From assembly GCF_024612015.1 (NCBI RefSeq), contig NZ_CP102512.1:10044001-10108000 (forward strand): DNA of 64,000 nt, in the 5' to 3' direction. Below the pieces are notes generated by a model. That model saw only the letters and a program-made list of their open reading frames with translations. It searched no databases and was not told the DNA's origin. Below, one piece after another: positions 1-8,464 of the stretch; the stretch's first letter is position 1; every line of letters starts with the position of its first letter. Origin of the DNA: Streptomyces sp. CA-210063. GTDB lineage: Bacteria > Actinomycetota > Actinomycetes > Streptomycetales > Streptomycetaceae. A program made the position numbers and the translations under genes.

Positions 1-2229
1 GTCGGCCCGGACGACCCGGGGCCGCTGCCCGCCGAGGCCGCCGTATGGGGTCTCGTACGGGCCGCACAGGCCGAACACCCCGGTCGGGTGGTCCTGGTCG
101 ACCTCGACGACGAGGACGCCTCGCTCGCCGCCCTTCCGGACGCCCTCGCCACGGGCGAACCACAGCTGGCCCTGCGCTCCGGCACCGCACACGTACCCCG
201 GCTCACCCAGCTGGCCGCCGCCGAGGCGCCCACCGATCCGCTTGCGCGGTTCGACGGGGACGGCACCGTCCTGGTCACCGGTGCCACTGGCGCCCTGGGT
301 GCCCTGGTCGCCCGCCATCTGGTGACCGCGCACGGCGTACGGCACCTGCTCCTCGTGGGGCGGCGCGGACCGGCAGCCGCGGGAGCGGACACGCTGGCCG
401 CCGAACTCACCGACGCCGGCGCCCGGGTGACGTTCGCGGCCTGCGACGTCGCCGACCGCGCGGAACTCGCCCGGCTGCTGGAAGCGATCCCCACGGAGCA
501 TCCCCTCACCGGTGTCGTCCATCTCGCCGGCGTCGTGGACGACGGCCTCCTCGGGGGCCTCACCCACGAGCGGCTGGACACGGTCCTGCGGCCCAAGGCC
601 GACGCGGCCTGGCACCTGCACGAGCTGACCGCCGGTCTCCCGCTGACCGCCTTCGTCCTGTTCTCCTCGGCCGCCGGGGTCCTCGGCAGCCCCGGCCAGG
701 CGAACTACGCGGCCGCCAACACGTTCCTCGACGCCCTGGCCCAGCACCGCCGCCGCCTCGGACTGCCCGCGCTCTCCCTCGCCTGGGGCCCCTGGCGGGG
801 CACCGGCGGCATGGCCGACGCACTCGACGAGGCCGAGCGCACCCGGCTGACGGGGAGCGGACTGACGGCCTTCACCGCCGAGTCGGGCCTCGCCGCGCTC
901 GACCGGGCCCTGGCACTCCCGGACGAACCGCTGCTCGTCCCGTTGCGCCTCGCCCCGCAGGCCGCCGAGGCACTGCCCACCGAGCGGATCCCGGCCGTGC
1001 TGCGCGGTCTGGTCCGCTCCGCCGTCCCCCGCAGGGCAGCCGTCCGGCGCGGCGACCGTACCGAGGCACCGGAACTCGCCACGCTCGACCCGGACACGCG
1101 CGAGGCCACCCTGCTGGACCTCGTGTGCGCCGAGGCGGCACGGGTGCTCGGGCACGGCGGGGCCGAAGGCGTCGACGCCGACCGCGCCTTCGGCGAGCTG
1201 GGCTTCGACTCACTGACCTCCGTCGAACTGCGCAACCGGCTCACCGCCGCCACCGGGCTGCGGTTGCAGCCCACCCTCGTCTTCGACCACCCGACCCCGA
1301 CCGAACTGGCCGCGGCCCTGAACCGCCAGTTCGGCACGCCCACGCCCGCGACCGCCCGGCCGGCGGACCCGGCCGATCCGACCGCGGCCGTCGCGAACGC
1401 CGTGGAGGCGCTCTACCGGCACGCCGTCACCGTCGGCCGCTACGACCAGGCAGGCAAGGTCCTGATGAACTCCGCGGGCCTGCGCCCCGCCTTCACCTCA
1501 GCCGACGCGGTCGGCAAGGCACCGGGACTGGTCAAATTGGCCGAGGGCGTCGGGCACCCGGCGCTCGTCGGGCTCCCCTCCACCTCCGTGTGGACCAGCG
1601 ACCAGGAGTTCATCGCGCTGGCCCGGCCCCTGCGCGGCCTGCGGGACACCCACTCCCTCGTGATGCCGGGATTCACCGCGGACGAACTCGTCGCCGGCAG
1701 TGTCGAGGCGGCCGTCGAGCACGCGGCGCGCACCATCGTCCGCGGTCTGGACGGTGCCCCGTTCGCCCTGGCCGGACGGTCCTCCGGGGGATCGCTGGCG
1801 TACGCGGTCGCCGCCCGCCTGGAGGAACTCGGCACCCCGGCCGTCGGTGTGGTCATGCTGGACACCTATCTCGCGGGCACCCCGCAGACCGACTACATCG
1901 TCCACGTGATGGAAGAGCGCTCCCTGGAACGCGAGGCCGAGTTCGGCCGGATGACCGGCATGCGGCTCACCGCGATGGCGTCCTACTTCTCCCTCTTCGA
2001 GCCGTGGCAGCCCCGCCCCCTCGACACGCCGGCGCTGCTGCTCCGCGCCTCCGAACCGATCGCGGCCGACCCCGGCGATCAGCGGAGCGCCCCGGACGAG
2101 TGGCAGACGGTGTGGCCCGTCCCGCTGGACGTCGTGGACGTCCCGGGTAACCACCACTCCATGATCGAGGAGCACGGGCAGACGACCGCGGGGATCATTC
2201 ACGACTGGCTGAAGGGCCTCGGCGGCTGA
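1..2229 (+). CDS. Modular type I polyketide synthase, C-terminal part (KR-ACP-TE)
   Basis: The reading frame is open from the first base, so the gene starts outside the window; only the last 742 codons are present. In order they show a ketoreductase, an acyl carrier protein and a thioesterase. The ketoreductase has the NADPH loop VTGATGALG near nt 274, a VDD motif like the LDD of B-type domains, and NYAAAN with the catalytic Tyr near nt 705. The ACP carries GELGFDSLTS near nt 1192, whose Ser takes phosphopantetheine. The thioesterase has the nucleophile region GRSSGG near nt 1774 and a GNHHSM His motif near nt 2146. A terminal TE marks this as the last module of an assembly line that reduces its final beta-keto group and then releases an acid or macrolactone. 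It converges on the permease gene with only 26 bp between them. The product is unknown because upstream modules are not visible. Confidence 0.93.
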   Translation, partial: VGPDDPGPLPAEAAVWGLVRAAQAEHPGRVVLVDLDDEDASLAALPDALATGEPQLALRSGTAHVPRLTQLAAAEAPTDPLARFDGDGTVLVTGATGALGALVARHLVTAHGVRHLLLVGRRGPAAAGADTLAAELTDAGARVTFAACDVADRAELARLLEAIPTEHPLTGVVHLAGVVDDGLLGGLTHERLDTVLRPKADAAWHLHELTAGLPLTAFVLFSSAAGVLGSPGQANYAAANTFLDALAQHRRRLGLPALSLAWGPWRGTGGMADALDEAERTRLTGSGLTAFTAESGLAALDRALALPDEPLLVPLRLAPQAAEALPTERIPAVLRGLVRSAVPRRAAVRRGDRTEAPELATLDPDTREATLLDLVCAEAARVLGHGGAEGVDADRAFGELGFDSLTSVELRNRLTAATGLRLQPTLVFDHPTPTELAAALNRQFGTPTPATARPADPADPTAAVANAVEALYRHAVTVGRYDQAGKVLMNSAGLRPAFTSADAVGKAPGLVKLAEGVGHPALVGLPSTSVWTSDQEFIALARPLRGLRDTHSLVMPGFTADELVAGSVEAAVEHAARTIVRGLDGAPFALAGRSSGGSLAYAVAARLEELGTPAVGVVMLDTYLAGTPQTDYIVHVMEERSLEREAEFGRMTGMRLTAMASYFSLFEPWQPRPLDTPALLLRASEPIAADPGDQRSAPDEWQTVWPVPLDVVDVPGNHHSMIEEHGQTTAGIIHDWLKGLGG

Positions 2230-2255
2230 CACCAGGGCTGCTTCCCCCACCCGGA

Positions 2256-4061
2256 TCAGGCGGCGGCCGGTCTCCCCGCGCCGGCGCGCCTGTCGGGGCG
2301 GCGTCGGGGCCTGTTGCCTGGTGCCGCCGTGCCGGAGACGGCGAGGACGGAGAGGAGGACGAGGGCGGTGGCGGGGGCGAGTACGGTCCAGGGGGCCAGT
2401 TCCCCGTAGGGCTGGTTCTCCGACAGGAGGCGGCCCCACTCCGGGGTGGGCGGCTGTTCGCCCAGGCCGAGGAAGCCGAGGGAGGCCAGGACGAGGACGG
2501 TGGTCGGCAGCCGCAGCAGGGCGTTGCGCACCAGGGCGGGCAGGACCGCGGGCAGCAGGTGGTGGCGCAGGAGGTAGGTGGGGCCGGCGCCGAAGGAGAT
2601 CGACGCGAGCAGGTGGCCGCTGGCCCGTTCCTGTTCGAGCAGGGCGGCCGTCTGGGCGGCGTACGGCGTCCAGGCCACCACGCACACCGCGCACGCGGCG
2701 CCCCAGACGGACGGTCCGGTCACCGCGGTCGTGAGCAGTCCGGCGAGGACGGCCGGCAGGGTCGACACGACTTCGGTCAGGCCCGCTCCCACCTGGGTCG
2801 CCATGCCGATCAGAAGTCCGAGGAGGGCGCTGACCGCCGTCACCACGAGGGCCACACCGGCCGTGCGCAGGGCTCCGTGGCCCAGCCGGGCCAGCAGGTC
2901 ACGGCCGAGCGGGTCGGTGCCCAACGGATGCGCGAAGGACGGTGGGAGCAGCCGGGCCGTCGTGTCCACGTGCAGGGGATCGCGCAGCAGGCCGGCCACG
3001 ACGAGGGTGAGCAGGGTGAGGGCGCAGAAGCCGATGACCCAGGGCAGTGAGCGGGGCCGTGGCAGGGCGGGCGGGTGCAGGGCGGGCAGGGCGCCGTCTC
3101 GCAGGGCCGGGCCGAGCAGCGCGCGACGTACCGCCTGGATCAGGAGGCCGGCGCAGACGCCCAGCAGGACCAGGGCCAGTGTCGCGGTCTGCAGCGGCGG
3201 CAGATCCTGGGCGATGGCGGCCTCCAGCGCGAGACGGCCGAGGCCCGGGATGTTGAAGATCTTCTCCACCGCGACCGCGCCGCCGACCAGGGCGACGACG
3301 GTCGGCAGGAGCTGCGGCAGCACCCCGGACAGGGCGCGGCGCAGCGCGGTGCGCGCGATACGGCCGGGCGGAAGTCCGAAGGCGCGCCACGTCTGTGCCC
3401 AGGGCTCGTGGAAGGCGGCGGGCAGGGACTGGTCGAGCAGTCCGCCGATCATCGCCCCCGAGGGCACCCCGAGGGCGAGCGCGGGCAGCACCATCGACTG
3501 CGGTCCCGCCCAGCCCTGGGAGGGGAACCAGCCCAGCCACACCCCGCACACCGTCGCGAGCAGCGAGGCGAGCAGGAACTTGGGCAGCGCGGCGAGGACT
3601 GCCGCCCCCGCGCCCGCCTTCCCCTGCCGCAGGCGCCGCCGGGAGCCCAGATGGAGGGTGCGGGCGCAGATCAGCGTGGCGACCGCTACCGTGACCAGCA
3701 GCGCGCCGAGCATCAGCGTGACGGAGACCGCGAAGGCGGTCGCCACCTGGGGCAGGACCGGTTCGCCGGACACCCAGGAGGTGCCCGCGTCCCCGCGCGC
3801 AAGACCGTCCAACCACCGCGCGAGATGGACGAACGGCCCCTCGTCGAGGCCCAGTTGCTCGCGTATGGCGGTCAGCTGCGCCGGGGTCGGGTCCTGTTCG
3901 GCGGAGCGGGCACGCAGGACGGTCAGCGCGGGGTCGGTGCCGGACAGCCAGGGCAGGAAGGCGACGGCCGTCAGCAGTGCGGTCCCGGCGACGACGCGGC
4001 CGGCCCCCGCCCGCCACCGGGTCGGCAGGCCAGGGGCACCGGCCGACGACGTGATGCTCAT
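2256..4061 (-). CDS. Fused two-permease subunit of a peptide/nickel-type ABC importer
   Basis: This 601-residue membrane protein joins two permeases normally made separately. Residues about 1-310 are DppB/NikB-like and include the loop EKIFNIPGLGRLALEAA. Residues about 340-590 are DppC/NikC-like, beginning with the typical HPLGTDPLGRDLLARL before the first helix of that half. Each half has several hydrophobic helices and an inner loop expected to contact the ATPase. The start lies 6 bp after the stop of the binding-protein gene, so the two are one transcription unit under the iron box near 5663. No ATPase gene follows, because the next gene is the convergent PKS. The energising subunit must be elsewhere or shared. 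Iron control suggests a metallophore or metal-chelate substrate rather than dipeptide, but this is inference. Confidence 0.85.
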   Translation of the reverse strand: MSITSSAGAPGLPTRWRAGAGRVVAGTALLTAVAFLPWLSGTDPALTVLRARSAEQDPTPAQLTAIREQLGLDEGPFVHLARWLDGLARGDAGTSWVSGEPVLPQVATAFAVSVTLMLGALLVTVAVATLICARTLHLGSRRRLRQGKAGAGAAVLAALPKFLLASLLATVCGVWLGWFPSQGWAGPQSMVLPALALGVPSGAMIGGLLDQSLPAAFHEPWAQTWRAFGLPPGRIARTALRRALSGVLPQLLPTVVALVGGAVAVEKIFNIPGLGRLALEAAIAQDLPPLQTATLALVLLGVCAGLLIQAVRRALLGPALRDGALPALHPPALPRPRSLPWVIGFCALTLLTLVVAGLLRDPLHVDTTARLLPPSFAHPLGTDPLGRDLLARLGHGALRTAGVALVVTAVSALLGLLIGMATQVGAGLTEVVSTLPAVLAGLLTTAVTGPSVWGAACAVCVVAWTPYAAQTAALLEQERASGHLLASISFGAGPTYLLRHHLLPAVLPALVRNALLRLPTTVLVLASLGFLGLGEQPPTPEWGRLLSENQPYGELAPWTVLAPATALVLLSVLAVSGTAAPGNRPRRRPDRRAGAGRPAAA

Positions 4062-4067
4062 CGGCGG

Positions 4068-5591
4068 CTACTTCAGGTGGGTGTCGACGTCGACCAGGGA
4101 GCGCTCCCGAGGGTCGAGGAGGACGCCCTCGACGTCGTCGGAGATGCCCTGCACGACCTTCTCGTGGACGAGCGGGACGACGGCGTCCGTGCGCAGGATC
4201 TCCGCCTCGGCCCGCATGATCTTCTTCTGCCGCTCGGCCGTGTCGCCTTCCTCGGCGGCGGACTTGATGGCCTCGTCGACCTTCGTGTCCTTCAGGCCCG
4301 CGATGTTGTAGACGCCGTCGCCGGTGTAGTCGCTGGCGAGATAGGCGACCGCGTCGCCGGTGTCGAGGAGCGTGACCCGGGAGAAGACGAGCGCGTCGTA
4401 CCTGCCCGCGAGGAGGTCGGCCTCCATCTGCGTGTACTCGCGCACGTCCTGCTTCACGGTGAACCCGGCCTTCTCCAGCTGCTGCTGAAGGACGGTCGCG
4501 GCCTCGGGGAGTTCGGCGCGGTTGGTGTAGGTGGCCAGGCGCAGGGTCCTGCCCCGCGTCTTCCCCTTCACCTGAGCGGTGGTCGCGGCCTCGGCCCGGC
4601 CGGTCACCTCGACACGCTGGTCGGCGGCCCAGGGGACGGCGGGCCCGAACAGGCCCTCGGCGGGGTCGGCGTAGCCGCCGAAGACGGAGTCGACGAGGAC
4701 GCCGCCGTCCACGGCCTCACGGGCGGCCGACCGCAGCGTGGCGTCGGCGAAGAGGCCGCTCGCGGTGTTGAGGATCAGGCTGTCGGTGCGCACCGAGGGC
4801 ACCTCGTGGCGGGTGTTCTCGTCGAGGAGCTTCGCCTGGGCGGTGGGGATCCACTCGGCGATGTCCACATCACCGCTGCGCAGGGCGTTCGCGCGGGCGG
4901 TGCCGTCGGCTATCCAGCTGACGTCGATGCCGGACGCCTTGGCCTCGCCGCCCCAGTAGCCGTCGTAGCGGTTGAGCGTGGCCTTGGTCTTGCCGGTGAG
5001 CTTGGTGATCTCGAAGGGGCCGGTGCCGGTGCCGACCGGGCTGACGGTGCCGTCCTTCGCGTACGCCTTCGGGGAGAGGATGCCGAGGGCGGGGCTGGCC
5101 AGCCGCAGCGGGAGGACCGGGTCCGCGTTCTCGGTGGTGATCGTGACGGTGTCGGCGTCGTCGGCCTTGGCGGCCACCGTCACATCGCTGAGGACGCGGG
5201 GCTTGGTCTCGGCCTCGTTCGCGTGGGCGAGGGCGCTGACGACCGACTCGGCGGTGACCTCGGTGCCGTCCTGGAACGTGGCCTCGCGCAGCTCGAAGAC
5301 CCAGGTCGTGGCGTTCTTCTGGGTCCAGGACTTCGCCAGGGCGGGTGCGGCGGCACCGTCCTCGTCCAGCGCCGTGAGGCCCTCGGCCACGGAGAGCTTG
5401 CTGAGCACGGTGGCGTCGTTGCTGTACGGCGACAGGGCCTGCACCGGCGGCACGGCGAGAGCGACTTTCAGCCGACCCCCCGATCCCGCGTCGCCACTCG
5501 TGCCCGAGCCGTCCTCGCCCGACGCGAAGCAGCCGACCAGCAAAGGGCTGAGAGCGAGCGCCGCGAAGAGGCCGCGGGAGGTGGTGCGCAT
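4068..5591 (-). CDS. Extracellular solute-binding lipoprotein, family 5 (peptide/nickel/metallophore type)
   Basis: The 507-residue protein begins with a lipoprotein signal whose lipobox reads LLVGC near residue 21, so it is anchored outside the membrane by its Cys. The rest has the size and sequence character of family 5 binding proteins such as DppA, NikA and CntA, including the early segment LSPYSNDATVLSKLSVAEGL and the middle segment GTGPFEITKL. It captures a substrate for the fused permease encoded 6 bp downstream. The promoter contains a strong IdeR/DmdR1-like site, so expression should rise when iron is scarce. Binding proteins of this class can import nickel, opine metallophores or peptides; the sequence alone does not tell which. 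Confidence 0.87.
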   Translation of the reverse strand: MRTTSRGLFAALALSPLLVGCFASGEDGSGTSGDAGSGGRLKVALAVPPVQALSPYSNDATVLSKLSVAEGLTALDEDGAAAPALAKSWTQKNATTWVFELREATFQDGTEVTAESVVSALAHANEAETKPRVLSDVTVAAKADDADTVTITTENADPVLPLRLASPALGILSPKAYAKDGTVSPVGTGTGPFEITKLTGKTKATLNRYDGYWGGEAKASGIDVSWIADGTARANALRSGDVDIAEWIPTAQAKLLDENTRHEVPSVRTDSLILNTASGLFADATLRSAAREAVDGGVLVDSVFGGYADPAEGLFGPAVPWAADQRVEVTGRAEAATTAQVKGKTRGRTLRLATYTNRAELPEAATVLQQQLEKAGFTVKQDVREYTQMEADLLAGRYDALVFSRVTLLDTGDAVAYLASDYTGDGVYNIAGLKDTKVDEAIKSAAEEGDTAERQKKIMRAEAEILRTDAVVPLVHEKVVQGISDDVEGVLLDPRERSLVDVDTHLK

Positions 5592-5658
5592 GGTGGGTCC
5601 TGTCGTACGGGGAAAGGATCACGCCCCCGCTCAGCGAAGGCTGCGAGAGCCACGTCAG

Positions 5659-5687
5659 CATATAAGGCAAGCCTTACCGAATTGTCA
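5659..5687 (-). promoter_or_regulatory. Promoter with IdeR/DmdR1-type iron box
   Basis: On the minus strand TGACAA (5682-5687) and TATATG (5659-5664) are 17 bp apart and fit -35 and -10 elements. Between and overlapping them, positions 5663-5681 read taaggcaagccttaccgaa on the plus strand. This matches 17 of 19 positions of the actinobacterial iron-box consensus (TWAGGTWAGSCTWACCTWA). A repressor bound here would block RNA polymerase. The site is 72 bp upstream of the binding-protein start. Confidence 0.8.
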
Positions 5688-5760
5688 TCGGGTGCATGAA
5701 ACCTCAATGACTGACTGGGTTCCCCGGTGTCGCCAGGGCGGATGACGAGGACGGCGCCGC

Positions 5761-5808
5761 GTAAGAGATCTGTCAAAGGTGTCGGCACCGCCGTCAGAGA
5801 TGTGTCAA
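5761..5808 (+). repeat. Pair of 16-bp direct repeats upstream of the kdp remnant
   Basis: gtaagagatctgtcaa (5761-5776) and gtcagagatgtgtcaa (5793-5808) match at 14 of 16 positions and start 32 bp apart, about three helical turns. They lie just before the kdpB tail. They could be leftover binding sites, for example for a KdpE-type regulator of the original kdp promoter. That assignment is a guess. Confidence 0.45.
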
Positions 5809-5828
5809 GGCCGATCGATTCCGGCCAC

Positions 5829-5882
5829 GGAATCGGCATCAAGATCATCGACGTACTCATCTCGCTCGTCCCCGGGCTGTGA
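5829..5882 (+). pseudogene. Remnant of the 3' end of kdpB (K+-ATPase catalytic subunit)
   Basis: The frame ending at the TGA of 5880-5882 encodes GIGIKIIDVLISLVPGL and stop. This is like the extreme C-terminus of KdpB as recalled from the family, where a GIKxIDxL helix ends the protein. It sits 24 bp before the kdpC start, the usual gene order. Everything upstream of this frame is non-coding, so all but the last 17 or so codons of kdpB are missing. It implies a deletion that removed kdpF, kdpA and most of kdpB. Confidence 0.7.
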
Positions 5883-5906
5883 CTTCCTGAAAGCGTGGTG
5901 AAGGAC

Positions 5907-6578
5907 ATGAACAACTCCCCTACGAACACCGCCCGGTTGCTCGGGGCGGGCCTGCGGGCCCTGCTCGTGCTGACCCTCGTCACCGGCGTCGTCCACCCGC
6001 TGGCCGTCACCGGCTTCGCCCAGGCCCTCTTCGACGACAAGGCCAACGGGTCCGAGATCAAGGACCACACCGGCAGGGTCGTCGGCTCCTCGCTCATCGG
6101 GCAGTCGTACAACCTGCCGCTGAAGAAGGGGCAGGAGACCCCGGAGGCCGACCTGAAGTGGTTCCAGGGCCGCCCGCAGAACGGCCTGGGCACCAACAGC
6201 GTCAACACCCAGTACAAGCTCATCCTCTCCGGCGCGACGAACCGCTCCGCCGACAACGAAGAGTTCGTCCAGTGGGTGAAGGACGCCAAGGCCGCCGTGG
6301 TCAAGGACAACTCGGTGACCGGCTACACCGTCGAGCCGTCCGACGTGCCCGCCGACGCGGTCACCTCCTCCGGCTCCGGCCTCGACCCGGACATCTCCCC
6401 GGCGTACGCCGATCTTCAGGTCCACCGGGTGGCGGACAGGAACGGGCTGCCTGTCGAGCAGGTGCGGAAGCTCGTCGACGAGCACACCGAGGGCCGCACC
6501 CTCGGCTTCATCGGCGAGCCCCGCGTGAACGTCCTCGAACTCAACATCGCGCTCAGGGAACTCGCGGCGACGAGCTGA
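5907..6578 (+). CDS. kdpC: Potassium-transporting ATPase subunit C (orphan)
   Basis: The roughly 223-residue product has the KdpC plan. One N-terminal membrane helix (LLGAGLRALLVLTLVTGVV) is followed by an extracytoplasmic domain with the family motifs GSSLIGQ, FQGRP and SGSGLDPDISP, and a C-terminal FIGEPRVNVLELN. KdpC normally stabilises the KdpFABC potassium pump. ATG at 5907 is chosen because it fits the usual KdpC N-terminus, although the GAAGG before it is very close; GTG at 5895 would add four residues. The gene looks intact but stands without kdpF, kdpA or a full kdpB. It is probably a relic unless the partners are encoded elsewhere. Confidence 0.9.
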   Translation: MNNSPTNTARLLGAGLRALLVLTLVTGVVHPLAVTGFAQALFDDKANGSEIKDHTGRVVGSSLIGQSYNLPLKKGQETPEADLKWFQGRPQNGLGTNSVNTQYKLILSGATNRSADNEEFVQWVKDAKAAVVKDNSVTGYTVEPSDVPADAVTSSGSGLDPDISPAYADLQVHRVADRNGLPVEQVRKLVDEHTEGRTLGFIGEPRVNVLELNIALRELAATS

Positions 6579-6606
6579 CGACGTCGCCCGCCCCCCACCT
6601 GGTGGC

Positions 6607-8412
6607 CTACGGTACGAGTTCCCAGTCCTGCGAGCCGTCCGTGACCGCGTTCTGCAGGGTCAGCTGGGCCCCGGCGGACGCACCGGTCAGGTACAGGTTC
6701 GTGTTCTTGACGGACTGCAGTCTGTAGAAGCCGTCGCTGGTCTTGACGAGGTTCCAGCTGCCGGTGCTGCTGTTGTCCACCCACTGGCCGATCTTCTGCC
6801 CGACCGTCGCGTTCCCCGTCCAGATGGCCGCCGCGCGTCCGCCCGACTTGTTCAGCAGGGTCACGCCACCGTTGGGCTCGGTCACCACGTGCCAGAACTG
6901 GGTGTCCGCGTTCGCCGCCGAGCCGGGGGCCTCCAGACGGACGTCGGGTACGTCGCCGTTGCCGAGGTTCGCGTCGTTGGTGTTGCCGCCGGTGCCGATC
7001 ACCTGATCCGTCCTGCGGTTCACCAACTGGTGGTAGGGGCCGTCGGAGTGACCGAGATCGACCTCGGCGAACCTGAGCGTCGACGTGCCCTGGTTGTTGA
7101 GTATCGAGATGCGGCCGGTGCCGTCGACGTACTGCAGGTTGCGGCTGTAGCCGGCCTGCGACGTCGTCTGGTACTCCTTCCACACGCCGTCGCCGCGTCC
7201 GCTCTCGTTGACCCAGACGTTGCCGCTGCCCGCGGCGTTGTAGACCAGGCGCCCACCGGGAAGCCTGATGAGCACCGGGCTGCCGCCCGCCGAGAGGGCG
7301 TGTGAACCGGTGTCGACGGGCAGTGAGCCGACCCCGGTGCCGGTGGGCGAGCCGGTGTAGAACTTCAGCGGGTCGTCGGCGATCCGGTACCGGGTGTCGG
7401 CACCGCCGCCCCAGTACTCGTAGGTGAGGAGCCACTTGCCGTCCGTCGTGCGGACGACGTTCGTCATGCCCGGCCGTCCGCCGCCGATCTCGCTCTTGCC
7501 GCCTCCCATGTCCTGGGTCAGGCCGGCTATGTCGACGACCGGCGCGCTCCAGTTCGCGCTACGGCCGTCCCAGGTCTTGTGCACGAGGATCTGGCCGTGC
7601 GAGTCCGTAGCGGTGTCGTTCGCGGGGTCCAGGGCCGGGATGCCGGTGGCCGGGTCGAAGCCGGTGTAGTCGTTCTCGTCGGAGTAGTAGCAGACGAGCT
7701 TGCCCTTGTGGACCATCAGGTAGGGCTCCCAGAGGGGATCCACCTGCTTGTTCGTGTTCGCGGCCGCGATGTTCCGGCCGACCGCGCCCGCGCTGCCGCC
7801 CTGCCATCCGCCTGTCGCGACGACGTTGAGAACCTTCCACGTCGCACCGTCGTCGGTGCTGGAGTACAGGGCGATCGCCAGGTCCTTGCGGTCACCGTCG
7901 TTGGACGGGATCCAGTTCGGGTCGGCCGCCTTGTGCTCGCGGTAGTAGTAGTCGTCGCCCGACACGACGCTCGCCAGGAGCAGCGTGCCCTGCTTCAGGT
8001 CCCCGACGTCCTGCGGAAGCGTGTACAGGTACGGGTTCGTCCAGTTGCTCGTGTACTTGGCGTACTTGGGGTCGCTGGAGAGATACGCCGGGGCCTTGAC
8101 CTCGGACAGCGGCTGCCACGACGTTCCGTGGTCGTCGCTCTTGTACACCGGGAGAGTCTGTCTGTCGGCGCTGCCTGTCGCCGACACGACCGTGGACTTC
8201 TCGAACGACGCGACCAGACGTCCGCTCGGCAGCTGCGCCGACTTCGGGTAGACCGCGCAGTTGCCCCGACCCTTCAGGCACGGTTCGTTTCCGAGCTGGT
8301 AGAGGACGCCGCCCGTCGGGTTGTACGCCTGCGCACCGGAGGCGGGTATCGCCAGCATCGCGGCTGACGCGACGAACGTTCCCAGCGCTTTCCCTGCTCT
8401 TCTTCTGTGCAT
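6607..8412 (-). CDS. Secreted beta-propeller glycosidase (GH93-like) with C-terminal ricin B lectin domain
   Basis: The 601-residue protein starts with a signal peptide ending near ASGAQA (about residue 29). Residues about 30-450 form a sialidase-like propeller with BNR/Asp-box repeats YKSDDHGTSW and YSSTDDGATW. The blocks WEPYLMVHKGKLVCYYSDE and RPGMTNVVRTTDGKWLLTYE closely recall GH93 exo-arabinanases. Residues about 465-601 are a ricin-type (CBM13) module with repeated Q-x-W-like motifs. It is the last gene of the operon led by the binding protein at 13873, 52 bp after the GH42 gene. A likely role is to trim arabinan or arabinogalactan side chains outside the cell. Other sialidase-fold enzymes remain possible because no catalytic residue was verified. 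Confidence 0.72.
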   Translation of the reverse strand: MHRRRAGKALGTFVASAAMLAIPASGAQAYNPTGGVLYQLGNEPCLKGRGNCAVYPKSAQLPSGRLVASFEKSTVVSATGSADRQTLPVYKSDDHGTSWQPLSEVKAPAYLSSDPKYAKYTSNWTNPYLYTLPQDVGDLKQGTLLLASVVSGDDYYYREHKAADPNWIPSNDGDRKDLAIALYSSTDDGATWKVLNVVATGGWQGGSAGAVGRNIAAANTNKQVDPLWEPYLMVHKGKLVCYYSDENDYTGFDPATGIPALDPANDTATDSHGQILVHKTWDGRSANWSAPVVDIAGLTQDMGGGKSEIGGGRPGMTNVVRTTDGKWLLTYEYWGGGADTRYRIADDPLKFYTGSPTGTGVGSLPVDTGSHALSAGGSPVLIRLPGGRLVYNAAGSGNVWVNESGRGDGVWKEYQTTSQAGYSRNLQYVDGTGRISILNNQGTSTLRFAEVDLGHSDGPYHQLVNRRTDQVIGTGGNTNDANLGNGDVPDVRLEAPGSAANADTQFWHVVTEPNGGVTLLNKSGGRAAAIWTGNATVGQKIGQWVDNSSTGSWNLVKTSDGFYRLQSVKNTNLYLTGASAGAQLTLQNAVTDGSQDWELVP

Positions 8413-8464
8413 TGCCCCTCCTCGGGGGATGGCCGTGGTGATGCCGGTCGGGGTCGGATCAGGA

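Noticed and set aside
45..2150. A long Arg/Pro-rich open frame overlapping the PKS end
   Set aside because: It is a shifted frame of the PKS coding sequence in GC-rich DNA, with no domain signal.
3075..5699. A very long plus-strand open frame opposite the importer genes
   Set aside because: It is antisense to two clear ABC transporter genes and shows only Gly/Arg/Asp-rich composition.
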